Below, piece by piece: positions 56,796-64,000 of a stretch of DNA of 64,000 nt. This DNA comes from Pontimicrobium sp. SW4 (lineage in GTDB: Bacteria; Bacteroidota; Bacteroidia; Flavobacteriales; Flavobacteriaceae). Made by a program: the position numbers and the translations under genes. The stretch is taken from positions 1,178,001-1,242,000 of the forward strand of contig NZ_CP157199.1 in assembly GCF_039954625.1 (NCBI RefSeq). Direction: 5' to 3'. Position 1 is the stretch's first letter; every line of letters begins with the position of its first letter. Below the pieces are notes generated by a model. That model did no database searches. It was not told the origin of the DNA and saw only the letters and a program-made list of their open reading frames with translations.

Positions 56796-56848
56796 TTCTC
56801 TTTGTTATTTTCTTAAATATAAAGACAAAAATCAGCTAGCAATATTTA

Positions 56849-56878
56849 TTGTCATTAATGGATATGTTTGTACTTTTG
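56849..56878 (+). promoter_or_regulatory. housekeeping promoter of lpdA
   Basis: TTG (56849-56851), a 19-base spacer and the perfect -7 box TACTTTTG (56871-56878) match the Bacteroidota primary sigma consensus. The predicted start is about 24 bases before ATG 56911. Confidence 0.7.
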
Positions 56879-56910
56879 TATTCGATTTTTAATAGAAAGA
56901 AACAAATTTT

Positions 56911-58311
56911 ATGAACTCATACGATGTAGCCATTATTGGTTCTGGTCCTGGAGGTTATGTAGCAGCAATTCGTTGTGCACAACTTGGAATGAAAACTGCA
57001 ATTATTGAAAAATATTCAACGCTTGGTGGTACTTGTTTAAATGTTGGTTGTATACCAAGTAAAGCCCTTTTAGACTCGTCTCACCACTATGAAGATGCTG
57101 TAAAGCATTTTGAGGAACATGGAATAGAAATTCCAGGCGATATAAAAGTGAATTTAGAAAAAATGATTGCACGTAAGCAATCTGTTGTAGATCAAACTAC
57201 AGGTGGCATTGATTTCTTGATGAAGAAAAACAAAATCGATGTTTACGAAGGCTTAGGAAGTTTTAAGGATGCTACCCATATTACTATTTCTGGAAAAGAA
57301 ACTACAGAAATTGAGGCTAAAAACACCATCATAGCCACTGGAAGTAAACCATCAAACTTGCCATTTATAAAAATAGATAAAGAACGAGTTATCACTTCAA
57401 CCGAAGCTTTAAAACTAAAAGAAATCCCTAAGCACATGATTGTGATTGGTGGAGGTGTTATTGGTTTAGAACTTGGTCAAGTGTATAAGCGTTTAGGAGC
57501 AGAAGTCTCTGTAGTTGAATATATGGATCGTATTATCCCAACGATGGATTCTGGGTTATCAAGAGAGTTAAATAAAGTGCTTAAAAAACAGAAATTCAAA
57601 ATTAATGCGTCTCACAAAGTAAAGTCTGTTGAAAGAGTTGGAGATGAAGTAATTGTAAAAGCTGATAATAAAAAAGGAGAAGAAGTAGAGTTTAAAGGAG
57701 ATTATTGTTTAGTATCAGTAGGTCGTCGTCCTTATACAGATGGTTTAAACGCAGAAGCTGCTGGAGTAAAGCTAAATGATAGAGGACAAGTGGAAGTGAA
57801 TGACCATTTACAAACAAGCGTTTCAAACATTTATGCAATTGGAGATGTTATTAAAGGCGCAATGCTTGCGCATAAAGCTGAAGAAGAAGGTGTGTTTGTT
57901 GCTGAAACTATTGCAGGACAAAAACCGCATATCGATTATAATTTAATTCCAGGCGTGGTTTACACATGGCCAGAAGTTGCGGCTGTTGGTAAAACAGAAG
58001 AAGAATTAAAAGATGCTGGAATCAACTATAAAGTTGGTCAATTCCCAATGCGTGCTTTAGGTAGAAGTAGAGCAAGTATGGATTTAGACGGATTTGTAAA
58101 AATCCTTGCAGATAAAACGACTGATGAGATTTTAGGCGTACACATGGTTGGTGCTAGAGCTGCTGATATGATTGCTGAGGCAGTTGTTGCTATGGAATAT
58201 AGAGCTTCTGCAGAAGATGTATCACGTATGTCTCATGCACATCCAACATTTACTGAGGCTATTAAAGAAGCAGCTTTAGCTGCCACAGATGATAGAGCTT
58301 TGCATATCTAA
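56911..58311 (+). CDS. lpdA: dihydrolipoyl dehydrogenase
   Basis: This 466-residue flavoprotein has the FAD site GSGPGGYVAA, the redox disulfide Cys42/Cys47 in GGTCLNVGCIPSKALL, the NAD motif GGGVIGLELGQVY, and the C-terminal His-x4-Glu pair in HAHPTFTEA. It is the E3 subunit of pyruvate, 2-oxoglutarate or branched-chain dehydrogenase complexes. It is monocistronic here, with its own promoter and a terminator at 58361. Confidence 0.96.
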   Translation: MNSYDVAIIGSGPGGYVAAIRCAQLGMKTAIIEKYSTLGGTCLNVGCIPSKALLDSSHHYEDAVKHFEEHGIEIPGDIKVNLEKMIARKQSVVDQTTGGIDFLMKKNKIDVYEGLGSFKDATHITISGKETTEIEAKNTIIATGSKPSNLPFIKIDKERVITSTEALKLKEIPKHMIVIGGGVIGLELGQVYKRLGAEVSVVEYMDRIIPTMDSGLSRELNKVLKKQKFKINASHKVKSVERVGDEVIVKADNKKGEEVEFKGDYCLVSVGRRPYTDGLNAEAAGVKLNDRGQVEVNDHLQTSVSNIYAIGDVIKGAMLAHKAEEEGVFVAETIAGQKPHIDYNLIPGVVYTWPEVAAVGKTEEELKDAGINYKVGQFPMRALGRSRASMDLDGFVKILADKTTDEILGVHMVGARAADMIAEAVVAMEYRASAEDVSRMSHAHPTFTEAIKEAALAATDDRALHI

Positions 58312-58360
58312 TGAATTCCCTTAAAAAAAGGAATCCCATCATTAAAAACTAAAATATTTT

Positions 58361-58391
58361 AAAAGCGAATCTATTATAGGTTCGCTTTTTT
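58361..58391 (+). terminator. terminator of lpdA
   Basis: A nine-base-pair stem (58361-58369 with 58381-58389) has an 11-base loop and is followed by a T run. It lies 50 bases after the lpdA stop. Confidence 0.8.
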
Positions 58392-58526
58392 ATTTCCTTG
58401 TTAATAACTTTGATTTTATACTTTTTATAAAGCATTGACTTTCAATATTTAAAATTATAACTTCGCTTATCGTATGATATAGTTCATTGAAACGGAACGA
58501 TATCTTTACCATTAGCTGCAACCAAA

Positions 58527-59579
58527 ATGAACATCAAAATGAAATTTCTTCTTCCAATACTATTTCCACTTTTATTTACTTCTTGCAACGGACAGAAAAA
58601 TAAACCTGTTGAAATAAAAGAATCTAAAGTTTATACTAATGCTGACATTATTACTAGTAGTCTATTAGATAAAAATGGAGACTTATGGTTTGGAACATCA
58701 ACTGAAGGACTTTACAAATATGATGGAGAAAAATTTTCAAACTTTAATGAAAGTAATGGACTATGCACTAACCAAATATGGAGCATCATAGAAGATGATA
58801 AAGGAATAATTTGGTTGGCAACTAATAAAGGTTTGTGCAAATACAATAGCAATACGTTTACTCAAATTTCGCTTCCATATATTGACACCAGTAGCGATTG
58901 GTATAAAGACATTTACCCAACTATCAACCCAAACCAAGCAAATTCTATAATCCAAGATAAAGACGGGATATTTTGGATTAGCACTTCTGGTGGTGGTGCT
59001 TATAAATATGACGGAAATACATTTGAGAATATTTTGGCTGATAAAGGCAGAAAATATGAAGACAGTCTTCATCACAATGTTATACAGAGTGTCATGGAGG
59101 ACAAAAACGGTAATATTTGGTTTGCTTCTATGAGCAATGGAGGAATAACTCGTTTTGATGGAGAGACATTTAAGGATTTAAAAAGTGAAGATGGATTAAG
59201 CGATAATATGGTTCGTAATCTCTTTCAAGACAATGAAGGAAATATTTGGATTGGAACTAATGGTAATAGGAATGGCGGATTGGATAAGTTTGATGGAAAG
59301 AACTTCACGAACTTTAATGAAAGTAATGGTTTGTGTAGTAACAATATAGATGTCATTTACCAAACTAAAAGTGGAGTAATGTGGTTTGGAAGTGATAGAA
59401 GTGGCGTGTGTTATCTTGAAAATGGAAAATTTATACCAATCCAAGAATTATCCGAAGTCGCAATCCGAACAATTATCGAAGACAAGAATGGGGATTTATG
59501 GTTTGGTGGAAGAAAAGGAAACCTATGGAAATATGAAGGAAAGCAACTGACTGATCTAACCCAATTGAAAAATGAATAA
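58527..59579 (+). CDS. two-component-regulator-propeller-type beta-propeller lipoprotein
   Basis: This 350-residue lipoprotein (LLFTSCNGQ, Cys near residue 22) is built of about seven propeller repeats of 40-50 residues with a recurring I-W-F/I-G-T/S pattern (GDLWFGTSTEGLYKYDG, GIIWLATNKGLCKYN, GNIWIGTNGNRNGGLDKFDG). The same repeats form the sensor domain of hybrid two-component systems, but no kinase is attached. ATG 58539 is an alternative start. Directly after the stop comes an attC-like structured element, and a matching end sequence lies before the gene. Confidence 0.75.
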   Translation: MNIKMKFLLPILFPLLFTSCNGQKNKPVEIKESKVYTNADIITSSLLDKNGDLWFGTSTEGLYKYDGEKFSNFNESNGLCTNQIWSIIEDDKGIIWLATNKGLCKYNSNTFTQISLPYIDTSSDWYKDIYPTINPNQANSIIQDKDGIFWISTSGGGAYKYDGNTFENILADKGRKYEDSLHHNVIQSVMEDKNGNIWFASMSNGGITRFDGETFKDLKSEDGLSDNMVRNLFQDNEGNIWIGTNGNRNGGLDKFDGKNFTNFNESNGLCSNNIDVIYQTKSGVMWFGSDRSGVCYLENGKFIPIQELSEVAIRTIIEDKNGDLWFGGRKGNLWKYEGKQLTDLTQLKNE

Positions 59580-59582
59580 AAG

Positions 59583-59786
59583 GCAACAGCTAACACGGTA
59601 TATAGCAAATAGGGAGTTCGGTGGTTTACGAAAGTTAGTGCTATTATCAAATACCGCCAAATCGTTGATTTGGCTTTTAAGAATGAATAAATTAAAAACA
59701 AAATACAACGCTTTGGCTCTGTGCAAACCTGAAAGTTTATTACTTTCTACTGCCCTACTTGCCATATACTAACCGATAAGCGTAAC
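59583..59786. repeat. attC-like structured inverted-repeat element
   Basis: The 200-base non-coding segment after the propeller gene is bounded by an imperfect inverted repeat: TATATAGCAAATAGGG (59599-59614) pairs with 59753-59768 at 14 of 16 positions. It starts GCAACAGCTAAC and ends ACCGATAAGCGTAAC, the latter resembling ACCATTAGCTGCAAC at 58508-58522 before the gene. A central hairpin is at 59656-59674. The two mismatches become T-G wobbles on the bottom strand. The layout resembles an integron-type recombination site, but no integrase is near. Confidence 0.5.
59656..59678 (+). terminator. hairpin with T run within the structured element
   Basis: A perfect eight-base-pair stem (59656-59663 with 59667-59674) has a three-base loop and is followed by TTTT. 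It could end the propeller-gene transcript 77 bases after its stop. Confidence 0.55.
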
Positions 59787-59812
59787 AAAAATTAATGCTT
59801 TTGCTTTACCAT

Positions 59813-61528
59813 TTAAAAATCACCTATTTCAAAATCAGCATCCATCCAACTTTCATTAATTAAAGATTCCATTTTAGTGACATTCTCAGAATCATTAAGA
59901 CCTTGATAGGCTAATTTTAGTCCATGATGTGCCCAACCATTTTTTGGCAATCTTTTTAAATCATCATTATAGGTTGTAATGGCGTCATTAAATTCACCTG
60001 CTTTATTTTGTATAGCTCCTAGATGGTGTCTTACAGAGAAAAACCAATCTGGTGGTTCATTATAGTTGAGTGTATCCTCAATAGCTATAGCTTCTTTTAA
60101 AAGTATGATACTAGTTGCATAGTCTTCATCAGAAGCCCATAATTCAGCTTCTAGTACTTTGGAGGCTATTTGTACTAAATCATAAACCGAATTAATATCC
60201 CAAATGGTAACCTCTTTTAAGCTTTCATCTTTTGCCAACTCCATTAGTTGTATTAATTCTTTTTTTGCACTTTCCTGATCTCCTTTTCCTAAATGCGCCA
60301 TTCCCTCGGCATAATGCCTTACAGCTTTCACATATTTTAAATCGTAAGTTTCAAATTGCATATCTAAAATATCATCCCATTTTTTAAATTTTACTGCCAC
60401 ATTATATGGTGTGATGTAATAATGCTGTAAAGTACCCCAACCTGGTTGTTTCATGATTTCTGGATGCACATGTTCAGAGACTTTGTTGGCGCCAATCATT
60501 GCCCAATGACTATTACCCTCTAAAGTTGCAGTTGCTGCCATAAAATGATAATTATGTGGATAATACCCTAGAGGATAAGCACCTTGTGCATGGCACAAAG
60601 TAACATAAGTGCTATCAGCTTCAACTGCTGCAATATTTGATAGTGTTCCTTTATGATATTCACCAGTTCTAATATACACATGGGAAGGCATGTGTAATAA
60701 ATGTCCTGAACCAGACACTAAACCATCATCAAACACTTTGGCTGAAATATTTGCCCTTTCTGGAGTACTTGAGGCTTCTGTTGCATGAATGTAGAAGTGA
60801 TGTGCCCCAGGATGTTTAGGATACTGTTTTATAAGCTTCTCTAATAATGTAGTAATTTCTGGAGTCCATTCTTTAGCATTTCCCTCTTTGTCATATAAAT
60901 CCCAAGGATGCAAATTCATAATGGATTCTGCATAAAGGGTACTTATTTCTGAGTCATCAGGATAAGTATCATATAACTTTTTCATTGCAGAAGAATAATC
61001 TACATCTAGTTGGTAACGATCTTCAGGTGGTTCTTGTGCGTAACGAATTGCCATGGTCTCTATAATAGCTTTTTCTCTATCCGTAGCATTTTTTGAAAGT
61101 TTTATGGCCGTTTGAATAGCATCGTAAGCACGCTCATAATTATCATCTTCCATTCCAGCATTATAATTTGGGCCTAAAACATACGCATAACCCCAAAAGG
61201 CCATTGCGCAGCTTGGATCTAGTTTAGTTGCATAATAAAAAGAACGAGCAGCTTCAGCATGATTAAACCCATAAGCCAATGTCATTCCTTGGTTAAAATA
61301 ACGCTGTACTAAACTATCTTTAGTTGTTATTGGGTAGTCTATAGCATCGAGTCCTTCTAACAATGGTGCCTTATTGTCAATTTTGTACCAATCTGCATCA
61401 GTAATAGGAGGAACACAATTATATTTCGAAGTTGGTCCTTTAACTATTGCATCTAAATTGGTGTCTTGTTTTTTTTTGCAGCCAATTAGAATAACTAAAA
61501 GTGCTATTAAAGGAATAATTTTTCTCAT
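59813..61528 (-). CDS. tetratricopeptide-repeat lipoprotein
   Basis: This 571-residue protein has a lipoprotein signal (LLVILIGCKKK, Cys17). TPR-type helical repeats follow (YFNQGMTLAYGFNHAEAARSFYYATKLDPSCAMAFWGYAYVLGP, read as two helices, and later MAHLGKGDQESAKKELIQLM). A central block with PGAHHFYIHATEASS and HMPSHVYIRTGEY has several His that could bind metal. The family occurs in many Bacteroidota without a known function. A minus-strand -7 element TATCTTTA lies at 61564 to 61557. Confidence 0.8.
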   Translation of the reverse strand: MRKIIPLIALLVILIGCKKKQDTNLDAIVKGPTSKYNCVPPITDADWYKIDNKAPLLEGLDAIDYPITTKDSLVQRYFNQGMTLAYGFNHAEAARSFYYATKLDPSCAMAFWGYAYVLGPNYNAGMEDDNYERAYDAIQTAIKLSKNATDREKAIIETMAIRYAQEPPEDRYQLDVDYSSAMKKLYDTYPDDSEISTLYAESIMNLHPWDLYDKEGNAKEWTPEITTLLEKLIKQYPKHPGAHHFYIHATEASSTPERANISAKVFDDGLVSGSGHLLHMPSHVYIRTGEYHKGTLSNIAAVEADSTYVTLCHAQGAYPLGYYPHNYHFMAATATLEGNSHWAMIGANKVSEHVHPEIMKQPGWGTLQHYYITPYNVAVKFKKWDDILDMQFETYDLKYVKAVRHYAEGMAHLGKGDQESAKKELIQLMELAKDESLKEVTIWDINSVYDLVQIASKVLEAELWASDEDYATSIILLKEAIAIEDTLNYNEPPDWFFSVRHHLGAIQNKAGEFNDAITTYNDDLKRLPKNGWAHHGLKLAYQGLNDSENVTKMESLINESWMDADFEIGDF

Positions 61529-61691
61529 GTAACAGGTTAGTTTTTAGCATAAGCCTTAAAGATACAAATTTGTCATTTAATTTGTTGATAATCACTTTTC
61601 AAAAGATATGATTCAACTATATTTGTAGTACAAATTGGTGACTGAAACTTAATTGCTGTGTCCAAACATAGCAAATACCCTAATAATAACA

Positions 61692-62276
61692 TTGAAAGTA
61701 GAACAAGATTTTAATAAATTATCTGACGAAGATTTAGTGAAAACTATCGTGTCTTCTAACGATACGTTATTATTTGAAATTCTATATGATCGTTATGCGA
61801 AAATGGTGTATAACAAGTGTAGAGGGTTTTCAAGAAGTGATGATGAAGCTGAAGATTTAACCCAAGATATCTTTTTGAAGCTTTTTGTAAAGCTGAGTAC
61901 TTTTAAAGGAAACTCTAAATTTTCAACGTGGTTATACGCTTTTACTTATAATCATTGTGTGAATTATGTAAATCGTAATACAGCAAAGAAAATTGAAAAA
62001 CAATCGGTTGATGCTACAAATATTGAAGATTCTGGATATAGTATTGACGATAATGATAATGACATTAATCAACTAAAGGTTGATAAACTGAAAGAAGCAC
62101 TAGAATTAATCTCTCCAGAAGAGAAAATGATTCTGTTGCTAAAATATCAAGATTACTTAAGCATAAAAGAGCTTACAGGCATCTTAGATATTGGAGAAAG
62201 CGCAGTAAAAATGCGTATAAAAAGAGCGAAAGAGAAACTCATTAATGTATATAACGATAATGAAAATGAGCGATAA
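61692..62276 (+). CDS. ECF-type RNA polymerase sigma factor
   Basis: This sigma-70 family protein has region 2 (LFEILYDRYAKMVYNKCR, DEAEDLTQDIFLKLF, FSTWLYAFTYNHCVNY) and region 4 (SPEEKMILLLKYQDYLSIKEL, GESAVKMRIKRAKEKL). No ATG fits: the frame opens with TTG at 61653 and has a second TTG at 61692, where the protein would begin MKVEQDFNKLSDEDLV (194 residues). I prefer the second because the preceding residues look non-protein-like. A -7-like TATATTTG lies at 61618-61625. It overlaps the next gene. Confidence 0.85.
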   Translation: MKVEQDFNKLSDEDLVKTIVSSNDTLLFEILYDRYAKMVYNKCRGFSRSDDEAEDLTQDIFLKLFVKLSTFKGNSKFSTWLYAFTYNHCVNYVNRNTAKKIEKQSVDATNIEDSGYSIDDNDNDINQLKVDKLKEALELISPEEKMILLLKYQDYLSIKELTGILDIGESAVKMRIKRAKEKLINVYNDNENER

Positions 62277-62442
62277 TCCATTTAAATATATAAACACACC
62301 TTTAAAAGAAGTTCCTCAGGAACTAAAGTCTAAGGTGATGAAAGACATTGCAATTGCAAAGCTTTTAATGGAATTAGCTAGTTTATTTTCATTAAATGCA
62401 GGAAGCGTTATTGAGCGAACCATAAAAGAACGAAAAAAATAA
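62260..62442 (+). CDS. small protein coupled to the sigma factor
   Basis: This 60-residue protein starts MKMSDNPFKYINTPLKEVP and then has one helix with a moderately hydrophobic stretch (IAIAKLLMELASLFSLNAGSVIER). It overlaps the sigma-factor gene by 17 bases. ATG 62245 (five codons longer) and 62266 are alternatives. It is too short to be a classical anti-sigma factor, but the tight coupling suggests it affects the sigma factor or the MscS-type channel that follows. Confidence 0.65.
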   Translation: MKMSDNPFKYINTPLKEVPQELKSKVMKDIAIAKLLMELASLFSLNAGSVIERTIKERKK

Positions 62443-62464
62443 TATTACCCTAACAATATTACTA

Positions 62465-63271
62465 ATGGAAAAGCTAGCAGAACTTAAAGACATGGCTATT
62501 GAAAACTTCTCAACCACAGGAGTTAGCATTTTAAAAGCACTATTAGTGCTGTTATTTGGATGGCTGTTTATTAAATTATTATTATCTATTCTAAAGCGTG
62601 CCTTAAAGGCAATTAAGATTGACAAATTTGGTGAAAAACTAAATGATATTGAGATTATTGAAGGAAAGAAACTTAACGTTAACCTTACCAAAATAATTAT
62701 ATCATTCATTAAATGGTCATTGCTATTGATACTTATTATTATAGTATCTGAAATGATGGGTATGACCATTATTTCGGAAGAGATAGGCAATCTAATTTCT
62801 TATTTACCACAATTATTAAGTGCTGCAGCTATTTTCGTAATTGGTTTATTTATTGCCAATTTTGTTAAAAAATCGATTCAATCATTTTTTAAATCGTTTG
62901 AGCTCTCAGGATCTAAAATAGTAAGTCAATTAGTATTCTTTATTTTATTAGCTATTATATCAATTACTGCACTAAATCAAGCTGGGATAAATACAGATAT
63001 TATTACAAGCAATCTTAGCTTAATTTTTGGCGCGTTTCTCGCTGCTTTTGCTTTAGCTATTGGCTTGGGAGCAAGAGAAGTAGTAGCAGATTTACTACGG
63101 ACTTATTATACTAGACGTACTTATGAAGTTGGACAAAGAATAAAGTTTAACAACGTTGAAGGAGAAATAATTACAATAGATGACATCTCTATGACGTTAA
63201 AAACAATAACAGGTAAACTTATTATACCTATTAAAGATATTGTGAATAGTCAAGTTGAAGTTTTAGAATAA
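62465..63271 (+). CDS. MscS-family mechanosensitive channel (small form)
   Basis: This 268-residue membrane protein has one N-terminal segment (about 20-42), one at about 75-98, another at 110-135, and the pore helix block with AAFALAIGLGAREVVADLLRT. The beta domain follows (YEVGQRIKFNNVEGEIITI). The cytoplasmic vestibule of E. coli MscS is missing, so it ends soon after the beta domain. It is encoded 22 bases after the small protein, so the sigma factor may control it. Confidence 0.88.
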   Translation: MEKLAELKDMAIENFSTTGVSILKALLVLLFGWLFIKLLLSILKRALKAIKIDKFGEKLNDIEIIEGKKLNVNLTKIIISFIKWSLLLILIIIVSEMMGMTIISEEIGNLISYLPQLLSAAAIFVIGLFIANFVKKSIQSFFKSFELSGSKIVSQLVFFILLAIISITALNQAGINTDIITSNLSLIFGAFLAAFALAIGLGAREVVADLLRTYYTRRTYEVGQRIKFNNVEGEIITIDDISMTLKTITGKLIIPIKDIVNSQVEVLE

Positions 63272-63332
63272 AACTTGTGTTATGATAAGTTATTGTTAGG
63301 GAAATCTTATTATAGATTCTTGATATTTACAG

Positions 63333-63362
63333 CCCCTTCTCATTTATTTGAGGAGGGTTTTC
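63333..63362. terminator. bidirectional terminator between the MscS and LytTR genes
   Basis: A stem of nine base pairs with one G-U (CCCTTCTCA paired with TGAGGAGGG, loop TTTATT-like) is followed by a T run on the plus strand. It lies between two converging genes. Confidence 0.65.
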
Positions 63363-63363
63363 T

Positions 63364-64000
63364 TTAGAATTTTTTTAATAATTCTAAAACATCGCTTTTG
63401 TAACTTCTACTAATAGTTAAAGATGTATTTTCAATAACAATTTGTTCATTAGTAAACGAAGAAATTTTATGTAATGCGACTATAAACGACCTGTGAATTC
63501 TTATAAATTTATCTTTTGGAAGTTTAACTTCTATAGCACTTATGGTTTCACGAGTCACGATGGTTTCATTCGCTAAATGAATTTTAATATAATCACTATA
63601 ACTTTCAATATAGATAATTTCATTGAAATCAATTTTAATCATTTGTCTGTCTGAACGCACAAACATAAAATCATTGTTTTCTGCTTCAGTTTCAATTTGC
63701 TTTTTTGACCTGCTATACACATCAAAATAAGTGTTAATCGCTTTTAGTAAACGCTCAAACGATACAGGTTTTAATAAATAATCTACAGCTTGCAGTTCAA
63801 ACCCTTCTACTGCATAATCACGATAGGCAGTAGTAAAAATAATCTTAATCTCTTTATTTATCGATTTGGCAAATGAAATACCAGATATTTCAGGCATATT
63901 AATATCTAAGAACACTAAATCTATTTTATGATTTCTAATAGCATTAAATGCTTCCATAGCATTGCTGCAACTAGCAATAACTACAATATTCGCTATTTTT
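63364..64000 (-). CDS. LytTR-family response regulator, 5' end beyond the window
   Basis: The reading frame is open to the window edge; 212 codons are visible. The receiver domain has the phosphorylation Asp in VFLDINMPEISG and the Lys in LLKPVSFERL. The C-terminal LytTR DNA-binding domain (about the last 100 residues) ends with FIRIHRSFIVALHKI and LTISRSYKSDVLELL. The N-terminal acidic pocket of the receiver and the true start lie outside. An internal ATG at 63957 is inside the receiver and is not the start. A LytS/YehU-type kinase probably precedes it. Confidence 0.9.
   Translation of the reverse strand, partial: KIANIVVIASCSNAMEAFNAIRNHKIDLVFLDINMPEISGISFAKSINKEIKIIFTTAYRDYAVEGFELQAVDYLLKPVSFERLLKAINTYFDVYSRSKKQIETEAENNDFMFVRSDRQMIKIDFNEIIYIESYSDYIKIHLANETIVTRETISAIEVKLPKDKFIRIHRSFIVALHKISSFTNEQIVIENTSLTISRSYKSDVLELLKKF

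Noticed and set aside
59572-59772. A 66-codon open frame after the propeller gene.
   Set aside because: It lies wholly inside the structured inverted-repeat element, overlaps the end of the propeller gene and has no protein-like features.

Overview
The window is AT-rich, densely coded DNA from a member of the Bacteroidota, most likely the family Flavobacteriaceae. The evidence is the promoter style (-7 boxes of the form TAnnTTTG, with TTG about 20 bases upstream), the order ribB / LptF-LptG permease / lolA / ftsK / diacylglycerol kinase / tpx, a TonB receptor with a DUF4249 lipoprotein, and several proteins typical of flavobacteria. I cannot name the genus. No rRNA, CRISPR array, phage or insertion sequence is visible. 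The only RNA gene I can support is a tRNA-Ser(UGA) on the minus strand near 30.3 kb.

The left half (1-30.2 kb) is a stress and envelope-maintenance region. It carries a thioredoxin tail, a WG-repeat protein, an M50 protease with CBS domains, a MacAB/Lol-type ABC exporter, DnaJ-like/CbpM chaperones, two lipoproteins, a TolC/RND efflux operon with a PII-like and a DUF2892 protein, a CDP-alcohol phosphotransferase with a metallophosphoesterase, and small redox proteins. Next come a two-domain C_GCAxxG protein, a bactofilin-like membrane protein, a GNAT/YoaP protein, a DUF6544-like protein preceded by a 22-residue hydrophobic ORF, a MlaEFD-type lipid transporter, a UbiB/ABC1 protein, a CBS protein, a Prx6-type peroxiredoxin, an L,D-transpeptidase and a D-2-hydroxyacid dehydrogenase.

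These genes are tied together by DNA. Eleven intergenic boxes of the form (A)TGAT-N4-ATCA(T), exact or degenerate, lie about 51-68 bases before start codons, and each has a TAnnTT-type -7 element centred 33 bases downstream. Three boxes serve divergent gene pairs. This is the geometry of a Crp/Fnr-family class II activator, so the region looks like one regulon; the presence of a D-lactate-type dehydrogenase suggests low oxygen or energy stress. The RND operon has a different double box (GTAAC-N4-GTTAC, twice, 22 bases apart) with the same 33-base geometry, which suggests a second paralogous regulator. Neither regulator gene is in the window. The promoter geometry also corrects several start codons, including that of the MlaE-type permease.

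The right half (30.6-64 kb) is mostly housekeeping: a nitroreductase-like protein, a KdnA-like aminotransferase (8-amino-Kdo of LPS), a RibB protein whose C-terminal cyclohydrolase-like domain has lost the zinc cysteines, LPS and lipoprotein transport, FtsK, and an oxidative-stress group (tpx, katG with an ankyrin protein, ahpC). It continues with an NhaC antiporter, a MarC protein, a trans-sulfuration enzyme divergent from an Lrp regulator, a four-gene TonB receptor locus, lpdA, a propeller lipoprotein followed by an attC-like structured element, a TPR lipoprotein, an ECF sigma factor with a small partner and an MscS channel, and a LytTR response regulator that runs off the right edge.

No gene-free stretch exceeds 300 bases. 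The longest gaps (50090-50344, 59580-59812, 58312-58526, 30396-30594) hold promoters, terminators, the structured element or nothing I can identify.
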